From Pseudoalteromonas aurantia 208 (lineage in GTDB: Bacteria; Pseudomonadota; Gammaproteobacteria; Enterobacterales; Alteromonadaceae): DNA of 64,000 nt. This document shows positions 19,112 to 26,767 of the stretch, one piece after another (position 1 is the first letter of the stretch; each line of letters starts with the position of its first letter). The notes under the pieces were generated by a model. That model searched no databases, was not told where the DNA came from, and saw only the letters and a program-made list of their open reading frames with translations. The position numbers and the translations under genes are program-made. The DNA is taken from NCBI RefSeq assembly GCF_014858725.1, contig NZ_AQGV01000015.1:868001-932000 (forward strand), read 5' to 3'.

Positions 19112-19132
19112 GGCGCTGGTTTTACCAGCGCC
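19112..19132 (+). terminator. GC-rich hairpin after the TonB receptor gene
   Basis: An 8-bp perfect stem GGCGCTGG/CCAGCGCC with a 5-base loop, 22 bases past the stop codon. The tail is AATTCAT, without a T-run, so it is a terminator-like hairpin rather than a canonical one. Confidence 0.5.
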
Positions 19133-19156
19133 AATTCATATGAAGTGCACTAAGAC

Positions 19157-19535
19157 TTGAGCTGACAGCCACACAAATTACATCGATTTACACTCTTTTT
19201 AATACCGAATAACACACCGATTTGTTCGTAATTTGTACTGTTTTAATGTTCCCGATTATGTATGCTGAAGGCTTGAAATTTGAGCTGACAGCCACACAAA
19301 TCACATCGATTTACACTCTTTTTAATACCGAATAACACACCGGTTTGTTCGTACTTTGCACTGTTTTAATGTTCCCGATTATGTATGCTGATTATGAGCG
19401 CTGATGGCTTGAAATTTGAGCTGACAGCCACACAAATCACATCGATTTACACTCTTTTTAATACCGAATAGCACACCAATTTGTTCGTATTTCGCACTGT
19501 TTTAATATTCCGATTATGTATACTGGCTATGAGCA
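19157..19535 (+). repeat. Three tandem ~100-bp repeats upstream of the cupin gene
   Basis: Three near-identical units begin with TTGAGCTGACAGCCACACAA at 19157, 19280 and 19416 (periods 123 and 136). Each runs through CATCGATTTACACTC, AATACCGAATA, TTTGTTCGTA and CGATTATGTATGCTG. The spacer is longer after unit 2, with an extra ATTATGAGCGCTGATG segment. Units differ at only a few positions, so they arose by recent tandem duplication. The third unit ends about 30 bases before the cupin start, so the array could multiply a promoter or operator for that gene. Confidence 0.9.
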
Positions 19536-19563
19536 ATGTAAGTTATTAATAGGGAGAATGAAT

Positions 19564-19923
19564 ATGAACAAAGTGAATCTCAGTGAGAAATTTGCGTTAT
19601 TCCACCAGCAATGGAAACCCAAAGTGATTGCGCAAATGAATGATTACCAATTTAAGGTGGTTAAATTACAAGGGGAGTTTATCTGGCATCAACATGACCA
19701 TACTGATGAAACATTTATTGTTATCTCAGGGCAGTTAAACATTGCGTTTGAGGACGAAACGGTTGTTTTAAATGCAGGGGAAATGTTAGTGGTACCCAAG
19801 GGTATACAGCATAAACCGTTCGCAGAACAAGAGTGCCAAGTAATGATCATTGAGCCTAAAGGTATCTTAAACACGGGTGAATCGCGCAGTGAGCGAACCG
19901 CTGAAAATGATGTGTGGATCTAG
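19564..19923 (+). CDS. Small cupin-domain protein
   Basis: A 119-residue single cupin. Start ATG 19564 is chosen for AGGGAG at 19551-19556 (an ATG at 19558 is too close). Cupin motif 1 is visible as GEFIWHQHDHTDETFIVISG and motif 2 as GEMLVVPKGIQHKP, giving the metal-binding His/His/Glu/His set. Such stand-alone cupins are mostly of unknown function (isomerase, mannose-6-phosphate isomerase-like or sensor). It is monocistronic, preceded by the tandem repeat array and followed by a strong bidirectional terminator. Confidence 0.85.
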   Translation: MNKVNLSEKFALFHQQWKPKVIAQMNDYQFKVVKLQGEFIWHQHDHTDETFIVISGQLNIAFEDETVVLNAGEMLVVPKGIQHKPFAEQECQVMIIEPKGILNTGESRSERTAENDVWI

Positions 19924-19953
19924 CTTTCGTGGATACACCCATTTAATAAGCGT

Positions 19954-19977
19954 AAAAAGCCCTTATAGCGGGCTTTT
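19954..19977. terminator. Bidirectional terminator containing a stop codon in its loop
   Basis: AAAAGCCC TTATAGC GGGCTTTT is a strong hairpin with A/T runs on both sides, serving the plus-strand cupin gene and the convergent minus-strand ABM gene. The TAA stop of the ABM gene (19963-19965) is in the loop. Confidence 0.85.
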
Positions 19978-20250
19978 CGACAAGTAAAGAATCTGGGGAG
20001 GTACGGTAAAATATGCTGATAATTGTTTTAAAATACCATTATTGGCAATAAACTGCATATAGTGCTGGTGAGCTTCAATCGATTGCCAGTCTTCGTCAAT
20101 TAGCATGATGTTTTGGGGTTCATCAAAATAAATATCGACACGCAAACACCCACTAAAGCGACGGACATTATTTAAGTTATCAGCTAAAAACTTGTGTAGC
20201 ATTGTATGTTGTTGGCTTTTAAGTTGGCAGACTAAGTTAACCCGAACCAT
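19963..20250 (-). CDS. Antibiotic biosynthesis monooxygenase (ABM) domain protein
   Basis: A 95-residue protein of the dimeric alpha/beta-barrel ABM/YgiN type: an opening beta strand (VRVNLVCQL), then NVRRFSGCLRVDIYFDEP, IDEDWQSIEAHQHYMQF and a C-terminal strand. Family members include quinol monooxygenases and haem-degrading or stress proteins; the exact substrate cannot be told. The gene is alone, convergent with the cupin gene, and ends inside the shared terminator hairpin. No biosynthetic gene is adjacent. Confidence 0.8.
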   Translation of the reverse strand: MVRVNLVCQLKSQQHTMLHKFLADNLNNVRRFSGCLRVDIYFDEPQNIMLIDEDWQSIEAHQHYMQFIANNGILKQLSAYFTVPPQILYLSKSPL

Positions 20251-20338
20251 AAGTGCATCCTTTTATATAAATAGTGATGCCACTTTGCCATTGATGAAAC
20301 CTTCACAATATGACTTTTTTGACAAAATAGGGGTTTTA

Positions 20339-21253
20339 TTATGAATATTTATATCTGTTTGGTGTAACGCCAAACTTGCGCTTAAACATTTTGATGAAGT
20401 GTGACGTGTCGAGGTAACCTGTTGTTGTGGCAATGTCGGTCACAGTTAGGTGAGTATGGATCAGCAAAGATTGGGCGTGTGAAAGCCGCTTATGTGTTAA
20501 CCACTGTGTGGGTGTCATATCATAGGCTGATTTAAATTGCCGTAGAAACGATGCATGAGACATGTTGCATAGCTGTGCCATATCTGTGACAGACAAAGTC
20601 AGAAAGTCACATTTTTCAATCAGCCGTTTGAAGTTATCGCGTGCCCCTAAAAGGTGGTTGTTAGTATTAAGTAAGGTGCTAAGTGAAGGGGTACTTAGCG
20701 TCTTTAGAATACATAATAGCTCGGTCGTTTTGGCTGTGAAGAGCTGATCACACAATAATGACTTTTGTTGGTAGGCCGTAAGACTCGTGAAAAACGTACT
20801 GAGCAGCGATGTATCAGAAACTGAAGAGAAAGAGGCGTTTGCGTGATGGACATTGGGTGTGTGTTCATGATGTGGCAAATCAAGTAGCATCGCTGGTGAA
20901 AAAAAAACCAGCCAGGCTGTAAGTGTACCGCTGGCACTGAAATAATCTGAATGTAGCGTTTCTCCTGGTGCCAAAATGATGGCGTCACCACGACAGAGTG
21001 TTATTTGCTCATTGTATTTTGAGAGCAAGGTTTCTTTGCCCGAGACAACATAAACTAAGCACACTTGATTAGAATAAAACTCGATATCAAATAAGTCATG
21101 CTTAAGTGTTTTATGGTAGATGGTACAGTGTATACCACTATAGAAACAAACAGCGCCTTCAAGTTGCGTTAATGCTTGAGGCAATACCAACAAACCATGG
21201 TTATTCACGCCCCTATTTCGATTATTAGTATTATGTCCATTTTTAGATAACAT
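20339..21253 (-). CDS. AraC-family transcriptional regulator
   Basis: A 304-residue protein with an N-terminal cupin-like sensor (about 30-140; VSGKETLLSKYNEQITLCRGDAIILAPGE) and a C-terminal AraC DNA-binding domain (about 205-300) with SHASFLRQFKSAYDMTPTQWL and GYLDTSHFIKMFKRKFGVTP. Start ATG 21253. It has no partner in the same direction. The nearest target candidates are itself and the divergent LD-carboxypeptidase gene about 290 bases away. The ligand is unknown. Confidence 0.9.
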   Translation of the reverse strand: MLSKNGHNTNNRNRGVNNHGLLVLPQALTQLEGAVCFYSGIHCTIYHKTLKHDLFDIEFYSNQVCLVYVVSGKETLLSKYNEQITLCRGDAIILAPGETLHSDYFSASGTLTAWLVFFSPAMLLDLPHHEHTPNVHHANASFSSVSDTSLLSTFFTSLTAYQQKSLLCDQLFTAKTTELLCILKTLSTPSLSTLLNTNNHLLGARDNFKRLIEKCDFLTLSVTDMAQLCNMSHASFLRQFKSAYDMTPTQWLTHKRLSHAQSLLIHTHLTVTDIATTTGYLDTSHFIKMFKRKFGVTPNRYKYS

Positions 21254-21543
21254 GATGCGCTACCTCTATCCTTTAACGTATTTAGCAGCGGTGGACCTAA
21301 GGAATACCTGCTGGGATTTTGACAACATTATCGCGTATTGATGTTGAATTGCGACAGTGCATTTGCATTGTTTAAATGCTAAACGGAACATTGCATCTTC
21401 ACACTATAAAGGCCATCAAGCTTTTGTCCAACAGGTGCTCGTATTGATAGTCAATGACAAGCCAGTTATTCAGGTGTAATAAATTGAGGTTTACTCTTTT
21501 TAGAAACAACGTTAGTGTATTTCTATTTAGGAGCTTGCAGCCG

Positions 21544-22572
21544 ATGTATTATCCTCAGCCGCTGAAACCTGGAAGCCGCATTGCCATTTGTGCATTCTCA
21601 TCATCTGTGCCGTCAGTATGCTTTGCAAGATTAGATAAAGCCATTGAATTATTGCACGGTTATGGATTCGAAGTTGTTGAAGGGGATACGGTTCGAAATA
21701 GTGCTCAAATAGACCCACATATTCGGGCAGATGAGTTGACACAATTTCTCTTAGATGAACAGATTTCGGCCGTAGTACCGCCTTGGGGGGGAGAGTTAGC
21801 GATGACTATTTTACCTTTACTGGACTGGCAGGCATTGGAAAATGCATCACCAAAATGGGTATTTGGTTTTTCTGATGTGAGCACCATCATGACAGCCTTG
21901 ACTACTCGACTAGGATGGGCCACGCTCCATGGCAGCAATTTAATGCAGTTAAGTGCTTTACAAACGGATAGTTTAACGCGCAACACACTTGATATTATGT
22001 CATTGCAACAAGGAGATGAAATCACACAATACCCCAGTACTTTTTTTGAAAAAACGAATTCTCAGTCGATTTCGGACCCAACGATGATTTTTAATCTCAC
22101 AGAGCCTACAAAGTGGCGTCTACTTGCTGAGAGTGAGACGAAGTTAGCCACGCCCGTCATTTTTTCTGGCCGATTATTGGGCGGTTGTTTAGATACGCAT
22201 CAGCACCTTATGCAAACGGCATTTGCGCAGCTTGATACCTTCGTATGCAGTCACGAAAATGACGCACTGATCTTGTATTTTGAAAATGCACAACTGAATG
22301 ACAATGCCTATATAAGAGCTTTGTTAGGACTGAAATTTCGAGGTGTGTTTGAACGGGCATCTGGTATATTGATTGGTCGAAACACCGCGAATGATGGACC
22401 TAATGGCACACATAAAGCAGTATTAGAGCGGGCGTTAGGTGAGCTAAACATCCCCATTGTTTTTGATGTGGATATAAGCCATCAGCCGCCAAATATGCCG
22501 TTAATTAACGGTGCACATACCGAAGTGAAACTGTTGGCGAAAAGAGTCAGTGTGACCCAGCACTTGATATAA
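21544..22572 (+). CDS. S66-family LD-carboxypeptidase (LdcA/MccF-like)
   Basis: A 342-residue protein starting at ATG 21544 with AGGAG at 21529-21533 (an upstream extension to 21454 is unlikely). It matches the S66 serine peptidase family: N-terminal LKPGSRIAICAFSS, the nucleophile Ser110 in VFGFSDVST, and a C-terminal DVDISHQPPNMPLINGAHTEV, where the catalytic His is expected. LdcA recycles peptidoglycan by cutting the L-Lys/DAP-D-Ala bond; MccF-like relatives hydrolyse microcin C-type inhibitors. The PPWGGE segment replaces the usual glycine-rich loop with a related motif. There is no signal peptide, so it acts in the cytoplasm. Confidence 0.88.
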   Translation: MYYPQPLKPGSRIAICAFSSSVPSVCFARLDKAIELLHGYGFEVVEGDTVRNSAQIDPHIRADELTQFLLDEQISAVVPPWGGELAMTILPLLDWQALENASPKWVFGFSDVSTIMTALTTRLGWATLHGSNLMQLSALQTDSLTRNTLDIMSLQQGDEITQYPSTFFEKTNSQSISDPTMIFNLTEPTKWRLLAESETKLATPVIFSGRLLGGCLDTHQHLMQTAFAQLDTFVCSHENDALILYFENAQLNDNAYIRALLGLKFRGVFERASGILIGRNTANDGPNGTHKAVLERALGELNIPIVFDVDISHQPPNMPLINGAHTEVKLLAKRVSVTQHLI

Positions 22573-22899
22573 TTAAAAGAGTGGTGTTATCAGAATGTAA
22601 TTTTTGTATTTTTTCGATCTTGAGGTTAACATACTTGATGTGACAATTATCAGTTTCTTTGGAATAGATAATATTTTATCTTGTTGTTTATGCAATTTTT
22701 TATTTGCTTTTGTTAGTGAGAAATGATGAGTTTATGAGTTGTTTCTCAGTAGTTTATGTGAATTTTGGCTCAGTGTTGTGACTTCAATTATTTTTCAATT
22801 GATTAATTATTTGCAATGCTTTAGTCTTGGTTTTTTGCTGTGGTAACGAGCATAAGCGCTCTTTGATAATAATTATAAGTTTGTTCTAGGATTAGGGTT
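22573..22899. other. AT-rich intergenic region before the diguanylate cyclase gene
   Basis: About 330 AT-rich bases with long T tracts and several stop codons in all frames. No gene, hairpin or repeat of note; it likely contains the promoter of the GGDEF gene. Confidence 0.4.
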
Positions 22900-23943
22900 A
22901 TGAAAGCCACGGAATTTGATACGTCACTTTCTCATTCTGCGCAATGTATGAAGCAAGCCATTCCTCTTATGGTTAAATATAAAATGCCAGTCACACCGGT
23001 AAACTATGCTATTTGGTACTGTTATGTGCTCGGTTCGAACGACAAGTTAAACAAAGAACTCGACGATATTTTGGCACACTACCAAACATGCCCGCCAGCA
23101 CAAGCAAAACAGCTGTTTAACGCTTTTTTATCAGATAAAGATCTTGCTTTGTTTCACCAAATGTCTGATTCATTTCATAATACAATTGCTGATGTGCAAA
23201 CCGAAATAGGTAAAACACTTGAGTCGTCACAAGACTTTTCAGCCATTTTATCTCAATGCCATTCAGGTTTATACGGTTTGAAGAAAAACAGTTTAGACTC
23301 ATTTGATGATGTATTGGGTTATGTGGATCGTTTGACTGAAGAGTCTGTTGTGATGCAACAAAATGCGTATCAATTTCAGAAGAAACTAGAGAACGCTTAC
23401 GCTGAGATCAGCGATTTAAAAACAGCATTAGTTAATACGCAAACTGCAGCCAGCCAAGATCCCTTAACTGGGTTGCTTAACAGAGGCAAGTTTGATGAAG
23501 ACATTGTCTTATTTTGCAAGGCTGAGCACACTGGCAATCACCGGGCTTTAATTTTTGTTGATATTGACCACTTTAAACAGTTTAACGATGATTTTGGACA
23601 TCAAAAAGGAGATGATGTTTTAAAAGTTGTATCGACAAAAATAATGAAGCATACCGAGGGCATTGGAAAAGCATATCGTTATGGTGGTGAAGAGTTTTGT
23701 ATTACTGCCGAATTGGATAGTTTAAGTGAAGTGGTTAATTTTGCTGAGAGTATTCGTAAAGATATTGCGAAGTTATCGGTGAAGGGCAAAAAGACAGGCA
23801 AAGCCGTTCGTTCAATTACTGCAAGCTTCGGTATTGCATTACATGGTGAGCAATGCTTAGTCACTCAGCTGATTGAGCGAGCCGACAAAGCACTTTATTT
23901 AGCCAAGGAACATGGACGAAATAGAATTGAGATTGCTGCATAA
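22900..23943 (+). CDS. Diguanylate cyclase (GGDEF domain)
   Basis: A 347-residue cytoplasmic protein. Residues about 185-345 are a GGDEF domain: DPLTGLLNRGKFDED, FVDIDHFKQFNDDFGHQKGDDVLK, and the active-site loop YRYGGEEF, then KADKALYLAKEHGRNR. The intact GGEEF implies c-di-GMP synthesis. The N-terminal ~170 residues are helical without known sensor motifs and have a probable coiled coil before the catalytic domain (KKLENAYAEISDLKTALVNTQT). No EAL domain and no membrane helix. The gene is monocistronic. Confidence 0.92.
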   Translation: MKATEFDTSLSHSAQCMKQAIPLMVKYKMPVTPVNYAIWYCYVLGSNDKLNKELDDILAHYQTCPPAQAKQLFNAFLSDKDLALFHQMSDSFHNTIADVQTEIGKTLESSQDFSAILSQCHSGLYGLKKNSLDSFDDVLGYVDRLTEESVVMQQNAYQFQKKLENAYAEISDLKTALVNTQTAASQDPLTGLLNRGKFDEDIVLFCKAEHTGNHRALIFVDIDHFKQFNDDFGHQKGDDVLKVVSTKIMKHTEGIGKAYRYGGEEFCITAELDSLSEVVNFAESIRKDIAKLSVKGKKTGKAVRSITASFGIALHGEQCLVTQLIERADKALYLAKEHGRNRIEIAA

Positions 23944-24011
23944 CATCTTCTTAGGATTGCTTACCCTATAATTTTCATACAAAAACTCAAATAGCAAGGT
24001 CATTTAAGGTG

Positions 24012-24039
24012 TTGACTTAAATAGGAACACTTATAGAAT
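24012..24039 (+). promoter_or_regulatory. Sigma70-like promoter of the DUF2235 gene
   Basis: TTGACT (24012-24017) and TAGAAT (24034-24039) are separated by 16 bases and lie about 35 bases before ATG 24073. Each box matches consensus at five of six positions. Confidence 0.55.
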
Positions 24040-24072
24040 TGCGCGCATAATACAATGTATAGAATATAACAA

Positions 24073-25086
24073 ATGAAAAGAATCATCGTCTGTATGGATG
24101 GGACGTGGAACAAGCCTACGCAATATGACCGAGGAAAGCGTAAACCCACTAATGTAGTGAAAATAGCTCGAGGTATTGAGCCTATTTGTCCAAATGGTGT
24201 CCACCAAGTTGTTTATTATAGTGAAGGTGTGGGTACACAATGGGGATTAGATCGGATCCTTGGTGGCGGGTTTGGCATGGGTTTATCTCAAAATATAATA
24301 AAAGCCTATCGTTTCATTGTGCACAATTATCAGCAAGGCGACGAAATATATTTATTTGGTTTTAGCCGCGGAGCTTATACGGTTCGTAGCTTGGCAGGGT
24401 TGCTGAATAAAGTGGGGCTTTTACCAAAAAATCACGCATTTTATATGCCGGAAGCATATAGACTGTATCGTAATGGCCCGTCAGAAGCACAGTTAGTGTC
24501 TTTTCAAAAGCAGCATCATTGTATTGATGTGAAGGTAAAATTTGTGGGCGTTTGGGATACGGTCGGCGCTTTAGGTATTCCAGTTGGTTTTGGTAAATTT
24601 AATCGTCGTTATCAATTCCATGATGTCAGCTTAACGCGCAATATTGAACATGCATATCAGGCATTAGCCATTGATGAACGTCGTGGTATTTTTAATCCTG
24701 CAATTTGGCAATTACCGAAAGACTCAACGCAAACACTTCAACAGCAATGGTTTATAGGTAGTCACAGCAATGTGGGTGGGGGCTATAGTCAAGATGGTTT
24801 AGCGAATATAAGCTTGCATTGGATCAAAGATATGGCGACTCAGTACGGGTTACATTTTAACGAACCCTTTTTAAGTTATTATAAAGCTTATCATTTGGAT
24901 GAATACCGAGATTCAATGACCTGGTTATATAAATTGACCGAATCAATACGGGAAATAAACAGAAAGCCTTCGACCAATGAATCATTGCACCACAGCGTTC
25001 TTCATCGCATCAGGGATCTGTCTAGTTATCGCCCGGCAAACGTGATGCCAATGGTCGAGTCAAGTAAATTTAAGGTAGTAGGTTGA
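24073..25086 (+). CDS. DUF2235 alpha/beta hydrolase (Tle1-like phospholipase family)
   Basis: A 337-residue protein beginning with the DUF2235 signature (IIVCMDGTWNKP) and carrying a serine hydrolase elbow GFSRG at 96-100 (Ser98). It also has FVGVWDTVGALG with a probable catalytic Asp and WFIGSHSNVGGGY with a probable catalytic His. These are the features of DUF2235 proteins, some of which are type VI phospholipase effectors (Tle1) while many are stand-alone. There is no VgrG, PAAR or immunity-type gene beside it, so effector status is not supported. The GNAT gene starts 3 bases after its stop and is likely co-transcribed. Confidence 0.88.
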   Translation: MKRIIVCMDGTWNKPTQYDRGKRKPTNVVKIARGIEPICPNGVHQVVYYSEGVGTQWGLDRILGGGFGMGLSQNIIKAYRFIVHNYQQGDEIYLFGFSRGAYTVRSLAGLLNKVGLLPKNHAFYMPEAYRLYRNGPSEAQLVSFQKQHHCIDVKVKFVGVWDTVGALGIPVGFGKFNRRYQFHDVSLTRNIEHAYQALAIDERRGIFNPAIWQLPKDSTQTLQQQWFIGSHSNVGGGYSQDGLANISLHWIKDMATQYGLHFNEPFLSYYKAYHLDEYRDSMTWLYKLTESIREINRKPSTNESLHHSVLHRIRDLSSYRPANVMPMVESSKFKVVG

Positions 25087-25089
25087 TAC

Positions 25090-25536
25090 ATGACTTTCAT
25101 CATAAAACAAGGCACGTTGTGCGACTTGTTGCACATTGAAAATGATATTCCTGAGTTTATTTCGCCAAAATCAGTGGATGCTATCAGAGCTAAGATTGAC
25201 GCTCATAAGCACGTTTTATTTGTTGCATATATTGAGGGAAAGCCCGTTGCTTATAAACTTGGGTATGAAAAACAGAGTCGATTATTCTATAGCTGGCTTG
25301 GTGCAGTGCTGCCTGATTATAGAGGGTTAGGCATTGCAAAATCACTGCTATTACACCAAGAGGCGTATGCTAAGCGAGAGGGTTATCAAATTATAGAAGT
25401 TAAGTCTATGAATCGCTTTAAGCGCATGTTACAGATGCTGATTGCATACGATTATCACATTATTGGGTGCGCGCGTTTGGATGACAACAGCGACAGTAAA
25501 ATTACATTTAGAAAAAAATCTAGTTTACTTTTTTAA
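25090..25536 (+). CDS. GNAT family N-acetyltransferase
   Basis: A 148-residue protein with GNAT features: VAYKLGYEK (strand 4), then SWLGAVLPDYRGLGIAKSLLLHQ, which is the acetyl-CoA-binding motif A (R/Q-x-x-G-x-G/A). It follows the DUF2235 gene with almost no spacer, so the two are probably one operon. The acceptor is unknown; it could be an amine, a protein or a toxin-type substrate. Confidence 0.85.
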   Translation: MTFIIKQGTLCDLLHIENDIPEFISPKSVDAIRAKIDAHKHVLFVAYIEGKPVAYKLGYEKQSRLFYSWLGAVLPDYRGLGIAKSLLLHQEAYAKREGYQIIEVKSMNRFKRMLQMLIAYDYHIIGCARLDDNSDSKITFRKKSSLLF

Positions 25537-25600
25537 ATTATTGCCTCGAAGGTAATGATTTCTTCCTTTATTTCTACCGCAAAAAAATCAGTCGTAACAC

Positions 25601-25682
25601 ATTATCATTACAAGTGTAAAAATTTAGTAAATAAAGTTGTTTAATTGTTCATTGTAAACAATTATCATTACGGACCTAAAAT
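25601..25682 (+). promoter_or_regulatory. Fur-like half sites and possible promoter of the amine biosynthesis operon
   Basis: ATTATCATTAC occurs twice, at 25601-25611 and 25661-25671, exactly 60 bases apart in the same orientation. Its reverse complement GTAATGATAAT is close to the Fur-box half GATAATGATAAT. The second copy lies between a weak -35 (TTGTAA at 25652) and a -10-like TAAAAT at 25677. Iron repression is a plausible reading, by eye only. Confidence 0.45.
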
Positions 25683-25747
25683 AAATACATGAGCATTGTC
25701 TGGGGTGAGGCATGCTTGATTTTTGGTATGTGATTGAAGGAGTAGTA

Positions 25748-26767
25748 ATGTCACGTCACTTTTTTCTAACAGGTGCAACAGGTGTGGTTGGTTTGTCGAT
25801 TCTTGAACAGCTTGAAGAGGACGACCAAGTGTCGATTTTGACTAATAGGCAAAAATTTAGTGTCTTGCCCAAGGGGGTTGCTCGACAGTTAAAAGGCAAC
25901 ATATCTAAACCAGATTTTGCTCTTAGCGCTGATGATTTAGCAACGCTAAGTCAAACAGATATATTAGTGCACAGTGCTGCTTTGACTGATTTTACAGCGG
26001 ATCCCGAGGTACTCGCTGAAGTGAATATCGCTGGTTTAAAGCATGCAAAAGCGTTGGCAAATAAGCTGAATGCGCGCTTGGTTTACATTAGTACCGCATT
26101 TGTAAAAGGTCGAAATGGGCATGCATTTAACAATTACGAGCACAGTAAAAAACTGGCAGAATATTCTCTAGATGAAGATATAACAATCATTCGTCCATCG
26201 GTCATAATTGGAGACAGCATTAAAGGGATCATGCCTAAAAAACAGGGAATGCATAATATGCTTAAGTTAGCGACCAAAGAAGTGATCCCAGTCGTACCTG
26301 GGGATGCGAGCACACTGGTCGATGTTATTCCAAGAGATACCGTCGCTAGTGGCATATTGGCGGTCATTGACAATAATTTATCAGGTGAGTTTTGGCTAAC
26401 CGCAGGAGACAGAGCAAGCACGTTAGGTCAAATGTTAACAATTGGCACTAATCCAGATTATTTTGAGCGTTATCAAGTCAAGTTTAAGCCCCCTAAACTG
26501 ATCAACCCCACCACTTTTGAACGCTTGATCAAGCCTGTATTCCTTCCAGCATTACCACGTCGCTACAAACGTATGTTTGAAGAAACATCGATTTATTTAA
26601 AATATTTGGATATGAGCGAAGGTTTTTCATCTGATTTAAATGTATTGGGCACTTATAAAAATGGCCCTCAACCATTTGATATTCCTGAAGTTATGGTTAA
26701 AAACATTGCCGCATTTGACGAGGTCCATCCACTGACGGAGACGCTTATTAATGAGTCTTCGTTATGA
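25748..26767 (+). CDS. Thioester-reductase-like extended SDR
   Basis: A 339-residue protein starting at ATG 25748 (GAAGGAG just upstream; the frame extends to 25712 without a good site). It has the NAD(P) motif GATGVVG (9-15) and the catalytic YxxxK (Tyr130, Lys134 in NNYEHSKKLAE). It resembles the male-sterility/thioester reductase branch that reduces acyl-CoA or acyl-carrier thioesters to aldehydes. Its stop overlaps the start of the aminotransferase gene by 4 bases, so an aldehyde made here would feed directly into transamination. PigE and TamH fuse comparable reductase and aminotransferase modules in one chain; here they are separate genes. Other SDR substrates cannot be excluded. Confidence 0.82.
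   Translation: MSRHFFLTGATGVVGLSILEQLEEDDQVSILTNRQKFSVLPKGVARQLKGNISKPDFALSADDLATLSQTDILVHSAALTDFTADPEVLAEVNIAGLKHAKALANKLNARLVYISTAFVKGRNGHAFNNYEHSKKLAEYSLDEDITIIRPSVIIGDSIKGIMPKKQGMHNMLKLATKEVIPVVPGDASTLVDVIPRDTVASGILAVIDNNLSGEFWLTAGDRASTLGQMLTIGTNPDYFERYQVKFKPPKLINPTTFERLIKPVFLPALPRRYKRMFEETSIYLKYLDMSEGFSSDLNVLGTYKNGPQPFDIPEVMVKNIAAFDEVHPLTETLINESSL

Noticed and set aside
19157..19535. Possible CRISPR or integron cassette array
   Set aside because: Only three long direct copies with nearly identical sequence throughout and no spacers, recombinase or attC-like pairs.
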